Shown here piece after piece: positions 1 through 10,852 of a DNA stretch of 64,000 nt. This DNA is from Phaeosaccion multiseriatum. Taxonomy: Eukaryota; Ochrophyta, other classes. The position numbers and the translations under genes are program-made. The notes below the pieces were generated by a model, which saw nothing but the letters and a program-made list of their open reading frames with translations, ran no database searches and was not told where the DNA came from. Position 1 is the first letter of the stretch. Each line of letters begins with the position of its first letter. The stretch covers positions 2,976,001 to 3,040,000 of the forward strand of contig OZ218953.1 of the NCBI GenBank assembly GCA_965112735.1, in the 5' to 3' direction.

Positions 1-200
1 GGAGGAGGAGGAGGAGGAGGAGGAGGAGGAGGAGGAGGAGGAGGAGGAGGAGGAGGAGGAGGAGGAGGAGGAGGAGGAGGAGGAGGAGGAGGAGGAGGAG
101 GAGGAGGAGGAGGAGGAGGAGGAGGAGGAGGAGGAGGAGGAGGAGGAGGAGGAGGAGGAGGAGGAGGAGGAGGAGGAGGAGGAGGAGGAGGGAGGGAGGA
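1..200. repeat. GGA trinucleotide microsatellite
   Basis: An essentially uninterrupted run of GGA units opens the window, ending in a GGGA-like transition near 190-200. On the minus strand it reads as a CTC/TCC pyrimidine tract. Because the RCC1-repeat gene on the minus strand runs toward this edge, the tract could lie in a further intron or in its 3' UTR. It may also mark where an assembly contig was joined or trimmed. Confidence 0.95.
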
Positions 201-315
201 AGAGGTTGCGGAGCGGGGCGTGAAGGGTGGAAGCCTGGCTTGCTTAAGGCGACAGGGGCTGCGGCGCTTATTGCTGACTGTCATTGCGATGGTGCAGGCT
301 ATCGCATTTCTCTCT

Positions 316-3300
316 CTACTTTACCTTGAGGGCGTTTTCCTGGGGGGCGCCAATGACGTCACCCTCCATGATCATCGACTTGATCGCCTTGCTCTGAGCA
401 GAGCCTCTCCCCCTGTTGTTGCTGTTGCTGCCCGACTGGCCTCCCCCTCCTCCTCCTCCTCCTCCTCCTCCTCCTCCCTTCAATAGGTCGGGGTTGCCCC
501 CCCATGTAACGGCTCCATCTCCAGTCACATACACCGTGCCGGCGGCGGAGAGGAAGACGGTGTGCTCCTCCCCGCAAGCCGCCCCCACCAGCGGCACAGA
601 GGAGAGCGCGCTCACCTACAGGAAGGGATGGCAGTGGGTGGCACAGAACACACAAGATTTGTGGTGAGGTGGGTGGGTGCGTGCGTGAGCGGAGGTGTGC
701 GTACTTTGCTTTTGACTTTTTTGCCTTGCCTTGCGCGGCGTTGCCCACCCCAGCGCCTGGGCTCGAATGGCCCTGACCTTCTCCAACTCGCGAGTCTGTC
801 GTGCGTATCAAACAGGTGTCGGGACGGGGAGGGGGGGGGGGAGAGCAGAGGAGCGGGATTTAGGGATGGGAGGGGGGGGGGGGTTGGGTGGGGGAGGGAG
901 CAGGAGAGAGAAAGGGCGGGGGAGAGATGGAGTGTGTGTGTGAGAGAGACAAGAGAGAGAGAAAAGGGGACAGACACACAGAGACAGAGAGAGAGAAAGG
1001 ACTTCAACCCTCCCCCCCCCCCCCAACTCCAACCCCAATTCCAACTCAAGTCTCTCCTGTGCTACTACACCCTCTCACCACCACCTGCCATGACCCGCCA
1101 CCCACCTTGGCCAGAGGCACGATGTTGAGGTCTATTTCGTGACCATCTTTCCCTCGACTCTTGCCCGCCAGTAGGCCCATAACACTGGCCTGTCTCTCCG
1201 CATCGCTACCAAACTTCTGCCCCGTCCGAATGCCCAGCTCCCCTTGACCGAGGCACGCGCTTCCCTCTCCGCCCCACGACCACGCCACTCCTTCCCCGTC
1301 CACCACCACTGAATGCCCTCCTCCGCACGCCACGTGTCGAGCCGCTGCCACACCATCATCACCGACATCACCTCCTCCTCCTCCTCCTCCTCCTCCTCCT
1401 CCTCCTCCTCCTCCTTCTCCGCCTCCCCCACCCGACGTCCCAGCCGTGGGGGCACGGGTGCCAGCCTTGCCCCCCCCACGGAAGGAGCTACTTCTCCTCC
1501 CCAGGAAGGGCTGTACAAGATTGGGCTCCCATGCGTCGCTAAGCAGCGTCGAACCCACAGCCGAGGGGTTGGCAGCAGCCGCCCCGTGAAACGTCCGGAT
1601 GGTACCCGATGCCGACGTGGCAGGGGCCACATAGCCCAGTTGACCCGAGCCGTTGTGGCCCCACGACCACACACGGCCAGAGCGCGTACGCACGAGGGAG
1701 TGGTACGTACCGCACGCGACCTGCACCACCCACTCATCGTCCGCCAGTACGTCAGCACTACCCGCCCCTCCTCCTTCGACGGCACCATTACTGCTGCTCC
1801 TCGTGGCTTTTCGTCCCCCTCCCCGCCCCCCTCCGGCTAGTGCGGCCGCGGCTCCTTGAATGTCGACCTGCCTGGGCACGAGCTGAAAGCGTGGCACCCG
1901 TTTCTTGCCCCCCGTGACCCTCTCTGCAGGCTTCCCAAGGCCCAATCGCCCACGCGCCCACGTACCCCAGCTGTACACCCTTCCGTCGTGGGTCACCGCC
2001 ACAGAGAAGCCTCCGCCACACGCTGCCGTCAATACGCGATGGTGACTGCTATCGTCCCCATCGTCGGTCTCCGAGTTGGGGTCTATGCCGCCTCCTGAGG
2101 ATGGAGCTACCCTCTGCTGCCCAGTTGTGCCAGTGCTGTTGCTGCCTCTGCTGCTCTTGCTCTGGAGTCTTCTCTTTTGGAAGAGGGGCACTTCTTTGGG
2201 AGTCAGCATGGGCTTGACAGTGCCTTGTCCGGTGCCCGGCCCGATGCCCCAAGAGTACAGACGCCCTGGAGTGTGGTGTGTGGAGGGTGGTGGGGTGGAG
2301 GGAGGGAGGGAGGGAGGGAGGGAGGGAGGGAGGGAGGGAGGGAGGGAGGGAGGGAGGGAGAGGGGGGGAGGGAGAGGGAGGGAAGGAGGGATAGAGGGAG
2401 GGAGGGAGGGAGGGAGGGAGGGAGGGAGGGAGGGAGGGAGGGAAGGAGGGATAGAGGGAGGGAGGGAGGGATAGAGGGAGGGAGGGATAGAGGAAGGGAG
2501 GGAGGGATAGAGGAAGGGAGGGAGGGATAGAGGAAGGGAGTGAGTGATCAGGTCTTGGCTGGATCCGCCTGTTTATTGTTTTGATCTTCTTCTTTTTCAG
2601 GTCTTTCTTGTTCCTCCCTATGCCCTCACCTTCATCGTCGATGGCCAGGCTGTGTGCCCCAAGCATGTCCCCTCCTGCGGCGGCAAACACAATCACAATT
2701 GGCTGCTGAGAGGCCCGGAGGGGCAACTTGTGCTGTCGTGAGTCTTCGTCCCGGGAAGGGTCTTCGAACCAAGTGATGGGCCTAAGTGTGGGGGGGTGAA
2801 GGAGAGCACGCGCACGCAGCAGTAGCAGTACGAAGAGAAGCACCATGAAAGAGGTGTGTGTGTGTGTGTGAGTGAGTGAATGAGTGAATGAGTGAGTGAG
2901 TGAGTGAGTGAGTGAGTGAGTGAGTGAGTGAGTGAGTGAGTGAGTGAGTGAGTGAGTGAGTGAGTGAGTGAGTGAGTGAGTGAGTGAGTGAGTGAGTGAG
3001 TGAGTGAGTGAGTGAGTGAGTGAGTGAATGAGTGAGTGAGTGAGTGAGTGAGTGAGTGAGTCGGTGAGTGAGTGAGCCGGTGAGTGAGTGAGGAAGTGAG
3101 TGAGTGAGGAAGTGAGTGAGTGAGTGAGTGAGTGAGGAGGGAAGGCATCAGATAAAGTAAAACTGAAACTGACAATACCGTACTACTGACCGAAAGGACT
3201 CGCTGTTCTCCAAACCCCCCAGACCCAGGGCCCCGTCTTGTCCGTCTCCGGCGGCGTACATGCCTCCCAGACTCGTGACGAGCAGCGTGTGGCGGGGGCT

Positions 3301-6300
3301 GCTGGACACGCACAGCACAGTCTCCGAGGGCATCATCTAAAGGCGGGGTTTAGGACACTGAAGTGTTTAGAGTCGGCAGCAGCAAGCCATGTGACTGGAA
3401 GCCAGACAAAAGTATAGAGCAGAAAAGAGAACAGCCTACCCCCTTGTCCGGCCAGACCCCTCCCCTCCCCTCCCGTCTCCCCCCCACCCAACCCCAACCT
3501 GCAAATCCGTGGGCGATGGCCTCAGCTGTGCCACGCAAGCGGAGGGCAGCCCCAGACAGCCTCTCTCGTTCTTGCCCCAGCCCAGCAGCTCCAGTGTGCG
3601 CTTCTTGGCCTCGCGCACCACCCCGCAGCCCCGGAAACCTCCGTCACCGCCGAAACCGACATCGGAGCCTTCACCTTTTTCCAAGTGCAAGTCCGCCCTG
3701 CCCTGGGCTTTACCGTCGTTCTGGATCACATCTCGGAGGCTGACTCCTCCTCCTCCTCCACCACCACCACCACCACCACCTCTGCGGACCCCTCCTTGCC
3801 TTTGTCTGTCTCTATTGTCACCCATGCCCGCTTCATCATCATCCTCCTCCTCCTCCTCCTCCTGCTCGCTGTGTAAGTCGTCGTCTTGGTCCGCGACTCC
3901 CGAAGCTTTGAAGCGGAGGCAAACGCTCAAATTCTGCCATGTCTTGTTCTTGTTGCGTATCATGCTGCTACCCTCAAGAGGAGTTGCCCCTCCTCTTCTG
4001 ACCACCTCGCCTCCAGCTTCTCCTGCTGCTTCTCCCTCCTCCAATGCATCGACAAAGTAATCCGCGATGCCAGTGTTGTCTGTTCCTCCCTCCTCTGTGG
4101 CGTCGAAGAAAGAGCAGTCATGGCCTTTCGCAGTGCCCTCTTGTTCCTCCAATGAGTCATCGTTGTCGTTTTCTTCATCCAGCTGCTCTCCGTCGTCGCC
4201 AAAACGCCTCAAGGTGCGCCCCTGACAGAAGTCAACAGTTACACTTCCGATCCACTCCTCTACATCTTCCCCAGTCACGCGGTATTCACCCGCCGCCACC
4301 GCCGTAGCTACTGCTGTCCTGCCTTCTCCATGCCCCCCACCCCAGAGCCTTCCCCACCCCTTAACCTTGGTCGTTTCGGTAGCCTGCTTCTCTTCTTCTT
4401 CCTCTTCCGGCGAGGTCGTGTATCTCCTCCCCTCTTCGTCGGTTTCTGCTCCCGCTCTTACGACCGCTGCTGCTGCTGCGGCTGCTGCTGCTGCTGCTGC
4501 TGCTGCTGCCTTGGCTGCCGCTTCCGCTGCCGCCCCTGCTTCCACTCGTCTCTCCACCGCCTCCTCAGTCATCCACCCGATACGTCGCTTGTGCTGCGTC
4601 TCCACGGCGTACCCCAGGCCGTAGCCGCCCCTCTCCCACTGCTCCACCCCAATCACCACGTCCACGCGCTGCAGGGGGGAGGCGCCCCTCCTCCTCGATG
4701 GCGACGACGAAGAAGCACCATCATCAACACCACCACCACCACCACCACCAGCGGCAGTAGTAGCAGCAGTAGTAGCAGCAGCGGAGGGGTCGAGAATCGC
4801 AATAGGATTGGTACGACTGCTCTTGTGGAGCTCCTCCTCGCCCTCCTGTACCGAGCCCTCATGCCCGTGGCGGCATCTAGCTCTATCCTCCTGTCCACTG
4901 CCCTCGCCGCTGCAGGCTGAGGCCGGAGTGGCGTATTGCGTGGCTGCGGTGGCGAGCTGAGGAGAGAGCATGGCAAAGTGAGTGGCACCGCGGAGCACGT
5001 CTGCTGCCATCTCTGCCGCCTGTGAGTTGGAGTGGTGTCGGCAAACAACAATGTGTGAGTTTGCGTGTTAGGTCAGCACAGCACTCCCCCTGGAATGTAT
5101 GCATGTTGGTACTTCAGACCAAACAGCAAAGAGGAAAGGGCAAAGGGCAAAGGCCAAAGGTCACACATCGACTCTTCGTACGACCACAGACAGGCACAGG
5201 GGCCGGGAGCCCAACCAACGCAACTCCCAAAGAAGCACGACAACGCACGACAGACAGCCACAGGGTGTGCATACCCAATGCCACCACCAACGGTACTCCC
5301 TCCCTCCACTCACCTCCGGGAATGAGAGAGCCCGGTCCATAGCCATGAGGGCTTTCCGAATGCGAATCAGCAGGCGCTCAAGCTCCTCTTCCTTGTCCCC
5401 CATCATCATAGCCCCATCTCCCCCTTTTATCTTTTGCCGTGCATCTTCTCGTCTACCCCCCCCCGCAAGCACTTGGGTCCTGTCGTCGTCGTCGCCGGTG
5501 TCTTTGCTACTGCGCGGCCCTTCCTTGTGGTGCCCGTCGCGCACCAAGGTAGTCGCAGCATCCCAATCCTCTTCCTCGCCATCACCACGGCCGTCGTCGC
5601 TTTCGTCAGTGTCGTCGTCGTCGGAATCCTCCAGATACTCCACACCGTCCGTATCGAGCACTCGAAACCACAGAGCATGCTGCTGCTGCTGCTGCTGCTG
5701 CTCGTGCTGCTGCTGCTGCTTCTGCCGCTGCCCTCTTCGTGCCGGTGCTGGGGCGACGTCCTCGTCTTCGGTCCAAAGCACACCCGCTACGTCCGCCAGC
5801 TCGGGCAGGACGGGAGCTGCGGCGCTTACGTCGCGTAGAGCTGCAGCGAGGACAAGAGACGAAAGGGATGACAGGGGGAAAGAGAGGAAGTGGCAGAAGT
5901 TAAGACTAGTCGTGGCGAGAGGTCTATTGTGAGGGGAGGTCGATCGAAACCATGTCTGACTCACCTCCTTTGGGTATGAGACTAGCCTGGAAGAGCAGCG
6001 GGACAAGGTTCTCCCCCTTGCTCTTATCCCGGCCTTCGCCTGATTCGAAAGGCCGCCGGCCGAAGACTCGTTGCCGGAGGGCCTCCCTCACATCCGAGGC
6101 CCCTGCCCCGGTCCCGAGAGAAGATGCCCCACCGTTTGCGCACCGCCCTACCACATCAACATGGTCGTGCACGGCATCCCGAAAGCGATGCAGGAGGGCC
6201 ACCCTGGGGTGTTGCTGCTGCTGCTCTTTCTGCTGCTGCTCTTGCTGCTCCTGCTGGGCATAGTCGCCAGCCACGCGGCCAGTAGAGACAGAGGAGAACT

Positions 6301-6631
6301 TGCTCAGTATGGCGTCAAGAGTGTGTCTCGCTCGCAGCATGTCTGCCGCAGTGGTCGAGGTGGTGTGGCGGGAGGGGGGGTCGTTGTCGCCCCACACGGC
6401 CCGAACTTGATCCACAAGCGTCATGTTATCGTCCTCGAGTTCACCATCATCCTCTTGGTCCTCCTCTTCCGCCAACTTCTCCCCATCCTCGCCACCCCAT
6501 ACATCTTGTTCTCCATAAGGGTCTGCTCCTTCTTCCTCTTCCCCATCCGCTTCCTGCTCGTAGTCGATTGGTCTCATTCGAAGCGCGCCCTCCTCTGGGC
6601 GACCGCACTCAGCCTTAAAAGTATACTCCAT
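316..6631 (-). CDS. RCC1-repeat (beta-propeller) protein, multi-exon, 3' end uncertain
   Basis: Exons on the minus strand: 6631-5965, 5840-5314, 5019-3499, 3336-about 3187, 2732-2630, 2265-1106 and 615-about 325. All junctions keep frame. The first 700 or so residues are acidic, Gln- and Ala-rich and probably disordered. RCC1 repeats follow, recognised by LGWGKNERGCLGLP, then GRLYSWGIGPGTGQG (rebuilt across the 2630/2265 junction), GRVYSWGTWARGRLGLG, GRVWSWGHNGSGQLGY and CGEEHTVFLSAAGTVYVTG. RCC1 blades form a seven-bladed propeller used for GTPase exchange or as a protein/chromatin scaffold; which role applies here cannot be told. Long Gly and Ser runs are inserted between blades. The last exon either stops at 316 or uses a donor at 324 (AAG/GTAAAG) and continues beyond the window. 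An alternative start at 6697 with a roughly 50-nt intron also keeps frame. Confidence 0.8.
2293..2540. repeat. GGGA tetranucleotide repeat in an RCC1-gene intron
   Basis: GGGA/GGGAGGGA units with scattered GATA-type interruptions occupy the intron between the RCC1-gene exons 2732-2630 and 2265-1106. On the transcribed strand this is a long TCCC pyrimidine tract ending close to the 3' splice site at 2266. Confidence 0.9.
2850..3140. repeat. TGAG tetranucleotide repeat in an RCC1-gene intron
   Basis: About 290 bp of almost pure TGAG units. It lies within the intron upstream of the exon starting at 2732. On the sense (minus) strand it reads CTCA, forming an extended pyrimidine-rich tract whose unit resembles the CTCAG acceptor signal. 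Its translation (Ser-Leu-Thr-His repeats) is not a protein. Confidence 0.92.
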
Positions 6632-7008
6632 CCGTTGCCTTCTCTCCGCCGTTCCAATCAGAGGTGGAAGCTCTCACTCGCCCACTCACCCAGCCATCTG
6701 CACGATGTCAAGCGCTGGCAACGGGTGAGATGTGCATGGGAAAAGTCCCGGCGCGGAGTCCTTGAGGCCCAAAATCGCTGTTTTCCGATATCGTTTTTCT
6801 CCTTCCGGCCTCGCTCATAAAGGAGTCAAAGCCCCCTTTCTTCTCTGTCCCTTTCTTCTTTTCTCTTCATCTGTCCATGTACATGTGCATGGTCTACTCG
6901 TAGTCCCGGATGGGCAGTTGATCAGCGAAGGAGCAGTGGCAGCCACCTCATCCTATCAAGGGGGGGGTGGGGAACTTCCGTCCGCCTTCTTGTAGTCAAG
7001 CAGCGTCC
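6632..7008. promoter_or_regulatory. Divergent intergenic region, RCC1 gene / Doa10 gene
   Basis: About 380 bp separate the two opposed start codons. No TATA box or other recognisable core promoter motif stands out. An in-frame ATG at 6697 on the minus strand, with a donor-like GTGAGT immediately after it, may make part of this region a short first exon and intron of the RCC1 gene. Confidence 0.4.
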
Positions 7009-9098
7009 ATGGATCTTAAGGACCGTGCCGTTCTGGTGGACTATATTGCTGGAGATGCCGCAGTAGAGGGAGGAATCCCGGAAGTCGGTGAAGGAGGAGG
7101 AGGAAGTGGAGGAGTAGAAGGAGGAGGCGGGGGAACCGGAGAAAGAGAAGCGGCAGTAGCTGCAGCAGCTGCGGCTGCTGCTGCTTCAGTGGAAGGACCA
7201 GCGGGAATGGCTTCACACGCCGCACCACCACCACCTCCAGCAGCAACTTCGGTAACAGAGGAAGAAGAAGAAGAAGAAGAAGAAGAAGAAGAAGGAGGAG
7301 GAGGAGGAGAAGCGCTAGCAGACGAGAGCAGCGCCAAGCGGGAGGGAGGAGGAGAGGCGACAGTAAGAGGCGGTGGGGGTGCGGTTGAAGCAGCAGAAAG
7401 CGAGGAGAGTAACGCCAAGAGCCGGCTCATGGCCATGTACGATACCGCGGCGGGGAGCAAGGTGGGCGAGGAGGGCGCTGACGACAAAGAGGAGAAAGAG
7501 TGTCGAGTGTGCCGGATGGGAGAGGAGGACGGCAACAAACTCTACTACCCCTGCAAGTGCAAGGGCAGCATTCGATACGTGCATCAGGACTGCCTGCTGC
7601 AATGGCTCAAAGTGGCCCGGAAGGACGAGAAGAAGTGCGAGCTCTGTGGACAGGTATGACGGATTGTTTTGCTATGCCCTCTCTCTCTCGCTCTCGCCTC
7701 GCTCTATACACCTGTCGTGTGTTCGTGTTTGAGTCGTAGGCCTATGGCCCCCTTCCCCCGCATGCCGAGGGCATAAACAACGACGACGACGACAAAGACA
7801 TGACGTGGCCATGTCCCATACCACCACCTGCACCCCCCCCTTCTCACCTCACCTACCTCCCACGTGCGTCCCTGCCGAACGCCCCTACACCTGCACACAC
7901 GCATCCCTGCCTCAGGTGCTGGTGTTCGAGGCGGTGTACCAAGAAGGCACGCCGCGGACGCTCACCCCCTGGCAATTCGCAAAGGGCCTGGGCAGGAGGG
8001 CTCAGGTACGACGTACGTCCGTCACTGAAGGAAGGAAGCCGGCTTACGAGCTGTTCGTTGGTTCCTTCCGTGCGAAGGACGGACGAGTCTACCCCCTCCA
8101 AATCTCCCGGCTCGTCGCACTCCTCGGTATCCACCTACCCACCCGGTGGTGCCTCGCCCATCTCGCCTCGATTCTTCTCATCCCCCCGCCTTCCCCCCTC
8201 TCCTCCCCTTCACCCCAGAGCGGAGCCCCCTACGTTGCTCGCCTGAGCTTGCTGGTGTTCCTTTGGACGGGCGTGGTTCCGCTCACCACGTGCTTGATGT
8301 TCAGGGTGAGTGAATGCGTGGATTGAGAGAGTGAGTGAGTGAGTGATAGGGTGCGTGAGTGAGTGGGTGAGTGGGGGAAGTGAAGTGAGCTAAGTGTCTG
8401 AGTGTGTTGCATGCTGGAGTGAGGATAAGGGTGATAATCAAGGTGTTTCCGAGGACCACTCTCTTCTCTTCTCCGCCTGCTGTAGTGAGTGTAGAAGCAC
8501 TGAGTAGTGTCACCCCCCCTCCCTCTGCTGTGCACGGCGCAGATCTTCTTCATGACGACTCTGGACGAGCTGGCGGTGTCCTTGACCTTTCCGTGGTCGC
8601 CGTGGTTACTGATGCGCGACTGCCTCTACGGGACCATCCTGTGTGTCATCATCGTCAGCGCCACCACCGTGCTCACAGGCCTGGCGAGGGAGGCAGCACT
8701 CTTCATTCGCCAGCAGCGCAGGGAGGAGCTCCGCGAGCGCAGGGAGGAGAATGTGAGGCGAAGAGAGCAGCGGCAACAGCGTCGGGTTGCTCAGCAACAG
8801 CAGCAGCAGCAGCAGCAGCCGGAGCTGAATGCAGCGGCGGGAGAGGTTGGGGACGATGCCGGTGCGCTTCCTCCTCCTCCTCCTCCTCCGCTAGTCGATG
8901 GTGGGAATGGGAATGTTCCTCTTGCTTATGATGTTGTCGCTCTCCTCAACGGTGTTTGGAATAGGAATGGTCCTCCTGCTCATGGTGCAGCCGAGGACGA
9001 AGCCGAGGCAGCTGAGGACGAGACTGACGGCGAGGAGGAGGAGGGGGAGGAGGAGGAGGAGGACGAGGAGGACGACGAGGAGGAGGAGGAGGATGATA

Positions 9099-9130
<32 letters not shown>

Positions 9131-10817
9131 AATGATGATGTTGGCGACGAGGATGATGAAGAGGACGACGACGACGATGACGAGGAAGATGAGGAAGAAG
9201 GGGCAGGGGGGCTACTCGCCGAGCTGCTCCTACTGGATGAGGAAGACCTCGCCCCAATGGACCTTCAGGAGCTACTCGGTCTAGAGCTTCCCCTCGGCTC
9301 TGCACTGCAAATGGTGTTTCAGACATGCTTCTTCAACCTCATGTTCCTGGCCTGCTTTCAGCTGCTGCCCTTTGCGCTGGGCTCCTTCCTCTGCTACCTC
9401 TGGACGGGGTCAGGGGATCTCAATGTGGTGCAGTTGGTGACCAGTCTCACAGGTGCGACGGTGGCAGCGGCTGGGGGTGGGGGGAGCCCAGGAGGAGGAG
9501 GAGGATCGGGATCGGGGGCTGCATCGGGAGGTGCTCCTTCGCCCGCGCCCGACAACATCGACAACAGTACTCCGACGCTCCACTATCCAGGTATCGTATG
9601 GTGTGATGTATCACCAACCACGGTGGTGTGCTAAGGTGTGGGTGGTGGGGTGGGGTGGGGTGGGCGGCCCTCTTGTCTTGTCCTTGAATCTAGACTTATA
9701 GACTGCCTTCTCGTCCTTGCCGCATTCACTGACTTCCGCGCCTTACCCTCACTCACTTTTTCACTGACTTACATTCCAACACAGGCGCTGCGAGCGACCG
9801 CGCGCTACTGGAGGCCACCCGTACCCTGGGGAGCTTCCTCATGGAGTGGGTCATCGCACCCTTCTCCATTGGAGAATCGGAGCACGGTGAGTGAGAGATT
9901 GATTGAGTGAGTGAGTGAGTGAGTGAGTGAGTGAGTGAGTGAGTCAGAGTGAGTGAATGCGTGACTTGAGGGAGCGAGTGAGGGAGGGAGCGTGAGTGAG
10001 AGACTGAGTAACTGAGTGAGTGAGTGAGTGAGTGAGTGCCGGGAGAAGGGGGGAGGGGGGCAGGTGTGACTCATGGGTAGCTCGGTCCGTCCTTCTGTCG
10101 TTATTGTCTTTCTGTCTTGCAGTCGTGTATAGAGTTCCCCCAAAGGCTTCTTCGCTTCGCTTCCATGGAATGGAATGGAATGGGATGCCACGCATGCGTG
10201 TCATGAGATGGTACACAGAGCGCTCTTTTCTGACTCGTTTTCCGCGTGTCTCTGCCTCTTGTCTCCCCCCCCCTCTTTCCTCTCCGCCCCCCGCCCTGGC
10301 CTTCAACTCTACGTCACACCACAAACACACACATACATACACTTGGGGGGGGGGGCATTGGGGTTTCTGCGGCCTCGTGTGTGTCCGTCCCACAGGCAAG
10401 ATGCTGTTCGGTGGGCATTTGGACGAGGAGGGAGGAGGAGGAGGAGGAGGAGGAGGAGGAGGAGGAGGAGGAAGGGAGGATGAGTGGCGAAGGGGAGAGG
10501 GGCTCCCCACTGCGACAGACGAGTTCGCCCCTGAGCTGCGAGGGATGGTCAAGCTGGCCAATAACTTGGGCATACTCAGCGTGGGCTATGTCGCACTCCT
10601 TGCAGGTTGGTGGTCTGGTGGTTGGGGTGGCTTTGTGGTTGGTTCACTCACTCGTCTTTTGAGGTGTAATCTTACATGGGCTGCGCTTTGCTTTTTCAGG
10701 TCTCATTTCGGCCGTACTGGTGTGGTACTTGACGGACACCAAGACATACTGGTCGATGGGGAGGAGACCCAGGGGGGGGGGCAGAGTCGGAGCCGCAGCA
10801 GCAGACGCGGTGGAGCA

Positions 10818-10852
<35 letters not shown>

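Noticed and set aside
2049-2846. Minus-strand frame with Ser-Leu-Pro-Pro repeats
   Set aside because: Most is the GGGA repeat read in reverse. The RCC1 exons overlapping it are in another frame at the 3' end.
2850-3140. Regularly spaced repeats considered as a CRISPR array
   Set aside because: Units are four bases with no spacers, in a eukaryotic intron.
2693-3313. Open frame of 206 codons on the minus strand with Ser-Leu-Thr-His repeats
   Set aside because: It is a translation of the intronic TGAG microsatellite; only a small part at its 5' and 3' ends overlaps real RCC1-gene exons.
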